From Collinsella aerofaciens (lineage in GTDB: Bacteria; Actinomycetota; Coriobacteriia; Coriobacteriales; Coriobacteriaceae): a stretch of DNA of 14,119 nt. Position 1 is the first letter of the stretch, and each line of letters opens with the position of its first letter. Location of the stretch: contig JAJXHK010000046.1 of the NCBI GenBank assembly GCA_021639365.1, positions 1 through 14,119 of the forward strand, read 5' to 3'. The position numbers and the translations under genes were made by a program. The notes under the pieces were generated by a model. It was not told the origin of the DNA. It ran no database searches and saw only the letters and a program-made list of their open reading frames with translations. Shown here piece by piece: positions 5,224-12,394 of the stretch.

Positions 5224-6714
5224 CTAGGCAGTGTAGGCGATAGTCGCGTCGACAGCATGGCGCCAGCCGGCGATCTTTTTGGCTCGCTCGTCGGCGGGCA
5301 TCGACGGCTCCACGATGCCGCGGGCGCCGTAGACGTCGACGACATCGCGCGTGTACATGTCCAGCGCAATGCCGCAGGCCCAGGCCGCACCCAGGCCGCT
5401 CATCTCGTCGTTGCTCGCGATGCGGATGGGCGAGCCAACCAGGTCGCTCTCAAACTGCATCAGGTACGCATCGCGCGTGGGACCGCCGTCAACACGAAGT
5501 TCGGCCAGCGCCGCGCCCGAATCCTCGACCATCGCATCAATCACGTCAAAGATCTGATAGGCGATCGACTCGTCGGCGGCCTTCACGAACTCCGCGCGAC
5601 CCGTGGTGCGCGTCATGCCAAAGACGCAGCCCTCGGCGTCGCTCGCCCAGTGCGGCGCGCCCAAGCCAGTGAATGCCGGCACAAAGTACACGTGGCTCGC
5701 CGGGTTGGCGGCGTAGCACAGGTCGGTGACTTCCTCGGGGTTGTTGATGAGCTCCAGGTCGTCGCGCAGCCAGGTCTTGACAGCGCCGGCGTAGCTCACG
5801 TTGCCCTCAAGCACGTACTCGGTCACGCCGTCCATGCGCCACGCGAGCGAGCTCGAAAGCCCATGTGAGCTGGCGACAAACTCGTCGCCCACGTTCATCA
5901 TGACCGAGCTGCCGGTGCCGTACGTGGCCTTAGCCATGCCGCGGCTGTGGCAGCCCTGTGCAAACAGCGCCGCGTGGCTATCGCCGAGCACGCCGTGAAT
6001 GGGCACCGGTGCGGGCAAAAAGCCACCCAGATCGGTCATGCCAAACAGGCCGTCCGAATCGGTCACCTGCGGCAGGCATGCCGCGTCGATGCTGAAGGCC
6101 TCGCAGACCGGCTCGCTCCAGCAGCCGCGGCGCAGGTCGAAGAGCTGCGTGCGGCTGGCGTTGGACCAGTCGCAGCGGAACTCGGCGCCGCCCGTGAGCG
6201 TCCAGACCACCCAGGCGTCAATCGTGCCCAGGCACAGCTCGCCCGCCGCAGCAGCCTCGGCTGCCGCCGGCACGTTTGCGAGAATCCAGGCCATCTTGCC
6301 CGCCGGATAGTAGGGCGAGAGCACCAAGCCCGTCGTATCGCGCACCAGCTCGGCCACGCCCTCGCGCGCGGCCAGCTCGTCGCACAGCTCGCGGGCGCGG
6401 GCGCACTGCCACACCACGGCGTCGCACAGCGGCTCGCCCGTTGTGCGGTTCCAGGCAACGGTGGTCTCGCGCTGGTTGGAGATGCCGATGCCGGCGACGT
6501 CGGCCGGGTCGACCCCGGTCTCCTCCACCACGGCACGCGCCACGGCCAGGACGTTGGCCGCAATCTCGGCCGGATCATGGCTCACCCAGCCGGCCTCGTT
6601 GATGATCTGGCGATGCGAGCGGTCGGCACGATGGATCAGATGGCCGCCCTCGTCCACCAGCAGCGCCTTGGTGCCCTGCGTGGACTGATCGATTCCGATG
6701 ATGTAGCGGCCCAT
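5224..6714 (-). CDS. FGGY-family carbohydrate kinase, glycerol-kinase-like
   Basis: A 496-residue ATP-dependent sugar kinase with both FGGY domains: GIDQSTQGTK near 7-16 and the nucleotide-binding ELRVDGGPTRD near 405-415. It aligns well with glycerol kinase (SNQRETTVAW, VVWQCARAR, SNASRTQLFD, VPAFTGLGAPHW). Arg82, Glu83, Trp102, the Tyr135/136 pair and Asp245 match the glycerol contacts. The Gln after the catalytic Asp is Ser246 here (GDSHAALF against GDQQAALF), and the pocket Phe in YGTGCF is Ser270 (YGTGSS), suggesting a larger substrate than glycerol. The start at 6714 has AAAGGGG 5 nt upstream; an upstream in-frame TTG at 6729 is rejected. It is last in the operon after the transketolase subunits, so a ketose such as apulose or a ketopentose is a likelier substrate. 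Plain glycerol kinase remains possible. Confidence 0.85.
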   Translation of the reverse strand: MGRYIIGIDQSTQGTKALLVDEGGHLIHRADRSHRQIINEAGWVSHDPAEIAANVLAVARAVVEETGVDPADVAGIGISNQRETTVAWNRTTGEPLCDAVVWQCARARELCDELAAREGVAELVRDTTGLVLSPYYPAGKMAWILANVPAAAEAAAAGELCLGTIDAWVVWTLTGGAEFRCDWSNASRTQLFDLRRGCWSEPVCEAFSIDAACLPQVTDSDGLFGMTDLGGFLPAPVPIHGVLGDSHAALFAQGCHSRGMAKATYGTGSSVMMNVGDEFVASSHGLSSSLAWRMDGVTEYVLEGNVSYAGAVKTWLRDDLELINNPEEVTDLCYAANPASHVYFVPAFTGLGAPHWASDAEGCVFGMTRTTGRAEFVKAADESIAYQIFDVIDAMVEDSGAALAELRVDGGPTRDAYLMQFESDLVGSPIRIASNDEMSGLGAAWACGIALDMYTRDVVDVYGARGIVEPSMPADERAKKIAGWRHAVDATIAYTA

Positions 6715-6733
6715 GGCCACCCCTTTCAAAATG

Positions 6734-6766
6734 AATGTGACAAAGGGACGGTCCCTTTGTCACATT
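6734..6766. repeat. 33-bp near-perfect palindrome
   Basis: Arms AATGTGACAAAGGGAC (6734-6749) and GTCCCTTTGTCACATT (6751-6766) are perfect 16-bp reverse complements around one G at 6750. It fills most of the 56-bp gap between the transketolase stop and the kinase ribosome site. In RNA it would form a very stable hairpin; in DNA it could be a REP unit or a dimeric-protein site. There is no T-run, so it is not a canonical terminator. Confidence 0.8.
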
Positions 6767-6770
6767 CCAA

Positions 6771-7712
6771 TTACTCTGCGGGCAGGAAGTCCTTAACGGC
6801 CTCGGCAATTCCGGTGCCCGTAAGTCCGTAGTGCGCGAAGACCTCGGGCGAGGTGCCGGTGATGACCGGCGCGTCGGGCAGGCTCAGGCACTTGACCGGA
6901 CGCGGGCAATGGTCGCCCACGACCTGCGCGACCATGGAGCCCAGGCCGCCAAACGGGCTGTGCTCCTCGACGGTCACGACGGCGCGCGTGGCGCCGGCGG
7001 CCTCGATCACGGCCTCGGCGTCGAGCGGCTTGACACAGTACATGTCGAGCACCGTTGCCGAGATGCCCTGCTCGGCCAGCAGGTCGGCGGCGTCCACGGC
7101 GTGACGGACCATCTCGCCGGTGGCGATGAGCGTCACATCGGTACCGCGGCGCACCCAGGTGGCACGGTCCATCTGGAACGGGCACTCGTCCTCGGTGTAC
7201 ACGTCCTCGACCGGGTTGCGGCCCACGCGGATGTAGGCCGGCTTGTTGTCGGCAACCAGGGCGCGCACGAGCTCGGCAGTCTGGAAGCGGTCGCTCGGCA
7301 GATATACGCGCATGTTGGGGATCGCGCTCATGGCGGCGATATCCTGCGCGGAATGGTGGCTCATACCCAGGGCGCCGTAGGACACGCCGCCCGAAATGCC
7401 GATGAGTTTGACGTTGGTGTTGGAGTACGAGACATCGACCTTGCACTGCTCATACGAACGCGTGGTCACAAAGGACGCGGGCGAGGCAGCCCAGGCCTTC
7501 TTGCCGCACGAAGCCATGCCGGCGGCGATGCTCACCAGGTCCTGCTCGGCAATGCCGACCTCGATGGACTGCTGGGGATACTGGTCGAAGAACGGCGTGA
7601 GCGACGCGGAGCCGCGGGAGTCGGAGCACAGGACAACGATGTCCCTATCGGTTGCGGCGGCCTCGAGCAGCGTGTCGCAGATAACCTTGCGGTTGGCGAT
7701 CTTGTTAGCCAT
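6771..7712 (-). CDS. Transketolase, C-terminal subunit
   Basis: A 313-residue protein equal to the pyrimidine-binding and C-terminal domains of transketolase. EVGIAEQDLVSIAAGMA at about 51-67 carries Glu56, the residue that activates the thiamine diphosphate aminopyrimidine. The Rossmann-like C-terminal domain runs from about 190 (TDVTLIATGEMV, VLDMYCVKPLD, VVTVEEHSPFGGLG). It must pair with the adjacent N-terminal subunit to make an active two-carbon ketol transferase. The start at 7712 has a perfect AAGGAGG site 7 nt upstream and overlaps the end of the N-terminal subunit gene by 8 bp, indicating translational coupling. Split transketolases occur in many Firmicutes, Actinobacteria and Archaea, often dedicated to one sugar pathway. 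Here the sugar isomerase and kinase in the operon point to dedicated catabolism. A pyruvate-dehydrogenase-like or DXS role is unlikely given the partner. Confidence 0.92.
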   Translation of the reverse strand: MANKIANRKVICDTLLEAAATDRDIVVLCSDSRGSASLTPFFDQYPQQSIEVGIAEQDLVSIAAGMASCGKKAWAASPASFVTTRSYEQCKVDVSYSNTNVKLIGISGGVSYGALGMSHHSAQDIAAMSAIPNMRVYLPSDRFQTAELVRALVADNKPAYIRVGRNPVEDVYTEDECPFQMDRATWVRRGTDVTLIATGEMVRHAVDAADLLAEQGISATVLDMYCVKPLDAEAVIEAAGATRAVVTVEEHSPFGGLGSMVAQVVGDHCPRPVKCLSLPDAPVITGTSPEVFAHYGLTGTGIAEAVKDFLPAE

Positions 7713-8541
7713 TGATGGCCTCCTTGTGGGCAGCGAAATCGGCGATGATCTGGGCGTATTCCTCGTCGTTGGGCAGGTGGTGATGCCAGCTGGCCTTGTC
7801 CTCCATAACCGGCGAGCCATAGCCCTTCACCGTGTTGAGGATGATGACCGTGGGCTTACCCTTGGTCTCGGCGGCCAGCGTCAGCGCGGCGTCGACGGCC
7901 TGAACGTCGTTGCCCGGAATGGACAGCACGTTCCAACCGAAGGCGGCCCAGCGCTCCTCCTGCGAATCCTGCTTCATGACGTCCTCGGTGTTGCCGCTGA
8001 TCTGCAGGCGGTTACGGTCCACGAGCGCGCACAGGTTATCGAGCTGGTAGTTGCCGCCGCTCATGGCGCCCTCCCAGACCGAACCCTCGGCAAGCTCGCC
8101 GTCGCCCATAATGGTGTAGACGCGGTAGTCGCGACCGTCCATCTTGCCGGCGAGCGCCATTCCCACCGCCACGGGCAGGCCGTGACCGAGCGAACCCGAG
8201 TTCATCTCGATGCCCTTGAGCTTGTTGTTGGGATGGCCGATGTAGGGGCTGCCGAACTTGGAGAAGCGGGCCCTAACATCGTCGAGATCCAGATAGCCCT
8301 CGTGGCACAGCACCGCGTAGTAGGCCTCCATGGCGTGGCCCTTGGAGAGCACGAAGCGGTCGCGGTTGGGATCGTCGACGGTCTCGGGCGAAATGTTCAG
8401 ATGGTTGGCGTAGAGGGTCATGAGGGCATCGATGACCGACATGTCGCCGCCGATGTGCCCGCCGGCGCCAGCCATGATGATATCGACGCAATCGCGGCGA
8501 AGGTCCCAACGCAGGGATTCAAGCTCTTCGATAGTTGCCAT
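7705..8541 (-). CDS. Transketolase, N-terminal (thiamine diphosphate-binding) subunit
   Basis: A 278-residue subunit holding the diphosphate-binding domain. Visible are GHIGGDMS (His29), the SKGHA motif (His69), IGHPN (His103), GSLGHGLPVAVGMA at about 115-128, and the thiamine diphosphate/Mg motif from MGDGELAEGSVWE (146-148 GDG) to VDRNR (Asn177). The substrate-site histidines WHHH lie near 252-255. The start at 8541 follows the isomerase stop by only 2 bp and has GAGGAG about 7 nt upstream. With the C-terminal subunit it would transfer a C2 ketol unit between sugar phosphates. Which ketose phosphate it prefers cannot be seen directly; xylulose 5-phosphate is the default and apulose 4-phosphate a reasoned alternative. 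Confidence 0.93.
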   Translation of the reverse strand: MATIEELESLRWDLRRDCVDIIMAGAGGHIGGDMSVIDALMTLYANHLNISPETVDDPNRDRFVLSKGHAMEAYYAVLCHEGYLDLDDVRARFSKFGSPYIGHPNNKLKGIEMNSGSLGHGLPVAVGMALAGKMDGRDYRVYTIMGDGELAEGSVWEGAMSGGNYQLDNLCALVDRNRLQISGNTEDVMKQDSQEERWAAFGWNVLSIPGNDVQAVDAALTLAAETKGKPTVIILNTVKGYGSPVMEDKASWHHHLPNDEEYAQIIADFAAHKEAING

Positions 8542-8543
8542 TT

Positions 8544-9944
8544 CTACTCTCCTCGCAGGTAAGCTTTGACGTCTTCTTCGATGGGGTCGTACAGGTCGGG
8601 GGCAATGCCGATGTACTTGCACGTCTCGTAGAGCACCGGCACCACGTTGGCGTGGATGGCGACGCAGTGGTGGATGTAGGGACCCTCGACGATCTTGGCC
8701 TCGAGGCGTTTGAGGTTGTCGACCTCGACCCACAGGTAGGTGCCCATGCCGGCCGGGCCGTCGATGCCGCGGGCGCTGCCCAGCAGCAGCGAGTACTCGC
8801 CGTTGTCGCCGTCAAAGCGGGCAAGGGTGAGGTCGCCGTGCTTGGCCTCGGCCGTCAGCGCGCCGGGGTGATCGAAAGCCAGCGGGTAAGTGAGCTTGGG
8901 CTTGACGGCCGCGCAGCTGCAGGGCCAGGGGCCGCAGTGCTGCAGCAGCTCGCCGTTCTCGTTGTCGGGATGACGCACGGTCCAGTCGGCAAACATGCCG
9001 CGGTGACGGCCCAGGTCGGCGGCCTCGACCATCAGCGCGGTGATGGCGCCGTGGATATCGGTCTCGCATACGATAGGAATGCCCATCTCGTTGAGGATGG
9101 CGTTGGCGGCGCAGGGCATAATGCCCAGCTCGTCCTGCAGAGCGTTCCAGCACTGAATGGCACCGGCGTTGCAGCCATACTTCTCGACCAAGCGCTTCAT
9201 GGCAATGGCGAGTCCTGCGACCGCGGGAACCTTGTCCTCGGGGATGCAGATCTCAAAGCTGTCGGCAATGTGGGCGAGCATGGCTGCCATGGCCTGCTCG
9301 TCGGCCTGGGCGTCACGCACGGCCTGGACAAGCTCGGTCATGGGGATGGGCGAAAGCTGGATGTTGAACTTCTCGAGCAGCTCGCCCTCGTTGCACATGG
9401 TGGACCAGAAGTCGAACGGGCGAGTGGCCATCTGCAGGATGCGGGTGTGCTTGAAAGTCTTGACCACGTTGCACACGGCCAAAAAGTCCCAAACGCCACG
9501 CTCGAACTCGGGATCGGTCAGACGGCAGTTGGTCATGTAGGTGAAGGGAACCTGGAAGCGACGCAGGACCTTGCCGGTGGCGAACAGGCCGCACTGGCTA
9601 TCGCGCAGACGGGTGCCGTCGGGCTCGGGGCGCTCGTCGCGCGGACCCCACAGCAGCACGGGCAGGCCGAGCTCGCGGGCAAGGCGGGCGCAAACATACT
9701 CGGTACCAAAGTTGGCGTGGCAGAGCATGATGCCGTCGACGCCCTCGGCGCGGAACTTCTCGACGATAGGCGCGATATGGCTGTCGTCGAACAGCAGGCC
9801 CTCGTCGTTGATGTCGTCGATATCCACGATCTCGACGCCGATCTCGCGCAGGCGATCAGCCGTAAGGCCGCGATACTTGATCGCGTCCGGCGCGCTAAAG
9901 ATACTGCGGCGCGTGGGCACAAAGCCGAGCTTGATCTTATCCAT
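8544..9944 (-). CDS. L-fucose/L-arabinose isomerase-family protein (sugar isomerase)
   Basis: A 466-residue cytoplasmic protein of the fucose/arabinose isomerase fold. The N-terminal region (MDKIKLGFVPTRRSIF, GIMLCHANFGTEYVCARLA) matches the Rossmann-like first domain. The probable Mn2+ ligands follow the family order: Glu294 in CETDIHGA, Asp320 in FADWTVRHPDNE, and a C-terminal His at 425/426 or 431 in YIHHCVAIHANVV. It is shorter than E. coli FucI (591 aa) and belongs to the broad fucose-isomerase-like group of mixed specificity. It should convert an aldose to the ketose used by the downstream kinase. It is the first gene of the operon, with GGGGAGG about 7 nt before the start at 9944 and a long upstream region rich in operator-like repeats. 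No fuculose aldolase gene is nearby, so L-fucose itself is unlikely. Confidence 0.85.
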   Translation of the reverse strand: MDKIKLGFVPTRRSIFSAPDAIKYRGLTADRLREIGVEIVDIDDINDEGLLFDDSHIAPIVEKFRAEGVDGIMLCHANFGTEYVCARLARELGLPVLLWGPRDERPEPDGTRLRDSQCGLFATGKVLRRFQVPFTYMTNCRLTDPEFERGVWDFLAVCNVVKTFKHTRILQMATRPFDFWSTMCNEGELLEKFNIQLSPIPMTELVQAVRDAQADEQAMAAMLAHIADSFEICIPEDKVPAVAGLAIAMKRLVEKYGCNAGAIQCWNALQDELGIMPCAANAILNEMGIPIVCETDIHGAITALMVEAADLGRHRGMFADWTVRHPDNENGELLQHCGPWPCSCAAVKPKLTYPLAFDHPGALTAEAKHGDLTLARFDGDNGEYSLLLGSARGIDGPAGMGTYLWVEVDNLKRLEAKIVEGPYIHHCVAIHANVVPVLYETCKYIGIAPDLYDPIEEDVKAYLRGE

Positions 9945-9970
9945 GTACGTCCTCCCCTAATCACATGTTC

Positions 9971-10080
9971 AGTAAACAGATGTGTGTTTCGTTTTGTTCT
10001 GTTTACTAAATGTTTTACTCTTCTGTTTAGAAGTTTAGCGCGAAATACCCGTAGACGGTAGAGAAATCAGCCTAAACGGT
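9971..10080 (-). promoter_or_regulatory. Operator region of the isomerase-transketolase-kinase operon
   Basis: The perfect 10-bp inverted repeat AGTAAACAGA (9971-9980) and TCTGTTTACT (9998-10007) is followed by TCTGTTTAGA (10022-10031), AGTTTAGCGCGAAATACC (10032-10049) and TAAACGGT (10073-10080). TAAACAGA is therefore present three times within 60 bp. The same octamer occurs at the lacI promoter (11296-11303), so the neighbouring LacI protein is the likely binder. The A/T-rich region contrasts with the flanking genes. A -35-like TTTACA lies at 10081-10086 on the minus strand, but no good -10 matches it. Confidence 0.6.
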
Positions 10081-10110
10081 ATGTAAACAATCTGAACATA
10101 CAAGGGCAAC

Positions 10111-10137
10111 AAAAAGAGGGCCCCGAAGGACCCTCTT
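10111..10137 (-). terminator. Intrinsic terminator after lacI-family gene
   Basis: The 10-bp arms 10114-10123 and 10128-10137 pair with one G-U wobble around a 4-nt TTCG loop on the minus strand. The stem's closing T pairs run directly into TTTTTG. It lies 65 bp after the regulator's stop codon and separates it from the isomerase operon. Confidence 0.88.
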
Positions 10138-10201
10138 CTGAATGACGCTATGTTTACTGCCCTGGCGTGCTTTGGCATGCTGCAGGCGATGCCGTCTCCG
10201 C

Positions 10202-11212
10202 CTAGATTTCGCGCACGCTCTGGCGCTCGACAAAATAGGTCGACACGGCGGTCTTGCAGGTGTAGCTCTTGGGGTTGCGGATGTTGCCCACCAGGCGGCG
10301 CACCGCGATCTCACCCACCTCGTGCTTGGGAACATGCACCGTGGTGAGCGGCGGGTTGGAGAAGGCGCCCAGAGATAGGTCGTCAAAGCCGATGATCGAG
10401 ACATCCTCGGGCACGCGAATGCCGTGCTCGTTGAACGCGCGCATGGCACCCACGGCGAGCACGTCGTTCTCGGCGAAGAAAGCCGTTGGCAGGTCGTCGT
10501 GCGAGACGCTGTCGAGCCACACACCCATGTCGCGATAGGCGCCTTCGAGTGTGGTGCCCAGCGTGACACGCCATGCCGGGTTGGCCTCGAGGTCCGCATC
10601 CTCAAGCGCTTGACGATAGCCGCGCTCGCGATCCTTAAAGTTGCGGATACGAAGGTCGCCAGCCAGATAGCCGATTTGCTTGTGACCTTTCTCGATAAGG
10701 TAGTCCACGGCGCGCAGTACCGAATCGGTATTGGCAATGACCACGGCATCAAAGTATTGACGATCGCTCCAGCCGTCGAGCACAATCAGGTGGGCGGCAG
10801 CGTTGGCAAACAGGGCGTAGTCTTCCTCACCCAGCTCGGTGCCCATCAGCACGATAGCGGCGGACGGATCGGCAATCAGGCCCTCGACCTGCGGACGCAC
10901 GGCGTCCAAGTCGCTAAAGTCGAGCGAGACAAAGCTCGTGCTCATACCGTGACGGCGCGCCTGGCGCTCCACGCCCTCAATGACCGCAGGATGGAAGGTG
11001 CTCTCGTCCAGAATGGCGCCCGTCTTGCGCGCAAGCACGAACTGAATGCTCTCGAGCTGCGTCGACTGCTGATAGCCCAGCGACTGTGCGCACTCCAGGA
11101 TGACCTTGGCGGTCTCCTCGCTCACGCTGCGCTTGCGGTTGAGCGCGTTGGACACGGTCGCAGGCGAAAAACCGGTGATGCGGCTGATCTCGCGAACACT
11201 TGCTTTGGCCAT
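10202..11212 (-). CDS. LacI-family transcriptional regulator
   Basis: A 336-residue repressor. The N-terminal helix-turn-helix spans about 5-25 (VREISRITGFSPATVSNALN) with the following hinge KRSVSEETAKVILECAQSLGY. The periplasmic-binding-protein-like effector domain covers about 65-336 (VIEGVERQARRHGM, IGYLAGDLRIRNFKDRERGYRQAL, AFFAENDVLAVGAMRAF, VSIIGFDD). The start at 11212 has GGGGG 4 nt upstream; an in-frame ATG at 11293 has no ribosome site and would add 27 residues before the HTH. It sits between the isomerase-transketolase-kinase operon and the ribose-salvage operon. It has its own promoter with operator-like sequences shared with the isomerase operon, so autoregulation plus control of that operon is the simplest reading. 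The effector is unknown, probably a pentose or its phosphate. Confidence 0.95.
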   Translation of the reverse strand: MAKASVREISRITGFSPATVSNALNRKRSVSEETAKVILECAQSLGYQQSTQLESIQFVLARKTGAILDESTFHPAVIEGVERQARRHGMSTSFVSLDFSDLDAVRPQVEGLIADPSAAIVLMGTELGEEDYALFANAAAHLIVLDGWSDRQYFDAVVIANTDSVLRAVDYLIEKGHKQIGYLAGDLRIRNFKDRERGYRQALEDADLEANPAWRVTLGTTLEGAYRDMGVWLDSVSHDDLPTAFFAENDVLAVGAMRAFNEHGIRVPEDVSIIGFDDLSLGAFSNPPLTTVHVPKHEVGEIAVRRLVGNIRNPKSYTCKTAVSTYFVERQSVREI

Positions 11213-11293
11213 TGTTCCCCCTAGCAACGGTCGTGGCGGAGCATCGTGGCCTGACCGCCCCGTGACTCGACAACTAAACGACCGCAAATTCAA

Positions 11294-11341
11294 TCTAAAC
11301 AGAATAGTAAATGTTTAATAGCTAGTTTAGCCTGTTGTCAA
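11294..11341 (-). promoter_or_regulatory. lacI promoter with operator-like sequences
   Basis: On the minus strand a consensus -35 TTGACA (11336-11341) is followed by A/T-rich -10 choices at 11312-11320 (TATTAA, TTAAAC or TAAACA, spacers 15-18). TCTAAACAGA (11294-11303) lies just downstream of the -10 and repeats the motif found ahead of the isomerase operon. GGCTAAACTAGC lies in the spacer. This suggests negative autoregulation. Confidence 0.6.
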
Positions 11342-11415
11342 GCGAAGCGACGCGACTATTCCCCCAACGGGCGTATTTACTCGGTAGCTAATCTGGAACG
11401 GGGCGCAGAAACCGT

Positions 11416-12390
11416 TTAGCCAAGGATGCGGGCCATGCGTGCCTTAAACTCCGCGAGGAAACGCGGGGCGTCCACGGTGAGCGCCACGAGCGCGCTCTTA
11501 TCCGGATCGGACAGGCGGTGCTCGTCGCAAATGGTGCGGCCTCGGTACTCGCCCAGCAAGTCAACGCGCAGGTTACAGCCGAGCGCACCCACGAGCGTGG
11601 GATCAATCGCCACGGCAACCGCCAGCGGATCGTGCAGCGCGCAGCCGCCCAGGTAGGGCGCGTTCATTTCGTACGAACCGATATAGTGCTCGACCATGCT
11701 CGCAAACGCGCAGCCAGCCATAGTGCCCGAGCCCGTCCAGCCGGCAACGTCGCGGCGCGTGAGCACCACGCGGTGCGTCACATCCAAGCCCACCATGGTG
11801 AGCTTGCGACCTGAACGCAACACAGCGTCGGCCGCCTCGGGGTCGCCCGCCATGTTGGCCTCGGCGCCCGCGCTCACGTTGCCGGGCACGGTAAGCGCAC
11901 CGCCCATCACGACCACGCGGCCGATAGACATCATCGCCGCCGCATCGCGCTCCAGGGCAAGCGCCAGATTGGTGAGTGGGCCGGTCGCAACGTAGACCAG
12001 ATCGGGGCCATAGGTACGCGCGGCATCAATCAGGTAATCGACCGCCGCGTTACCGTCGGCCGACGTCGCGCCCACCGGCTCGTACGGCGAGGCGGGCACG
12101 CTTGCGCCGCCAATGCCATTCTTGCCGTGGATAAGCGTGGTGGACGCCGGCGGCGTGTAGGGTTCGGTCGCCTTCATGGGACGATCGGCGCCCAGGTACA
12201 CCGGCACCTCGGGACGACCCAACAGGTCGAGCACCGCCAAGCAGTTGTGCGCCGACTGCTCGACGCGCACGTTGCCAAAGCACGTGGTGATGCCGACGAG
12301 CTCCACCTCGGGGCTCGCGATGGCATAGGCAAGCGCCATCGCATCATCCACACCCATATCCAGATCAAGGATCAGCTTCTTGGTTGCCAT
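11416..12390 (-). CDS. Inosine-uridine-preferring nucleoside hydrolase
   Basis: A 324-residue cytoplasmic enzyme that hydrolyses ribonucleosides to base plus ribose. The Ca2+-binding N-terminal motif is LDLDMGVDDAMAL (Asp9, Asp11, Asp15, Asp16), with Met in place of the common Pro. CFGN (Asn40), ATGPLTNLALAL (135-146), VMGGAL (161-166), the AGAEANMAGDPEAA segment and the general-acid HDPLAV (His253, Asp254) are all present. Length is normal. The start at 12390 has GGAG about 8 nt upstream and follows the ribokinase stop by 4 bp, so the two are co-transcribed. Released ribose would go directly to ribokinase. Purine or pyrimidine preference cannot be judged. No nucleoside transporter is in the window. 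Confidence 0.93.
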   Translation of the reverse strand: MATKKLILDLDMGVDDAMALAYAIASPEVELVGITTCFGNVRVEQSAHNCLAVLDLLGRPEVPVYLGADRPMKATEPYTPPASTTLIHGKNGIGGASVPASPYEPVGATSADGNAAVDYLIDAARTYGPDLVYVATGPLTNLALALERDAAAMMSIGRVVVMGGALTVPGNVSAGAEANMAGDPEAADAVLRSGRKLTMVGLDVTHRVVLTRRDVAGWTGSGTMAGCAFASMVEHYIGSYEMNAPYLGGCALHDPLAVAVAIDPTLVGALGCNLRVDLLGEYRGRTICDEHRLSDPDKSALVALTVDAPRFLAEFKARMARILG

Positions 12391-12394
12391 TGTT

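Noticed and set aside
8544..9944. True L-fucose catabolism
   Set aside because: No fuculose-1-phosphate aldolase or fuculokinase-like gene accompanies the isomerase, and the transketolase pair does not fit that pathway.
5224..9944. Sulfoquinovose (sulfo-transketolase) pathway
   Set aside because: That route also uses split transketolase subunits. But no sulfosugar isomerase, sulfolactaldehyde enzyme, sulfonate exporter or sulfoquinovosidase is visible, and an FGGY kinase is not expected.
8535..10061. Long plus-strand open frame opposite the isomerase gene
   Set aside because: This is a high-GC shadow rich in Ala, Val, Gly and His. The minus-strand protein matches a known family and has a strong ribosome site.
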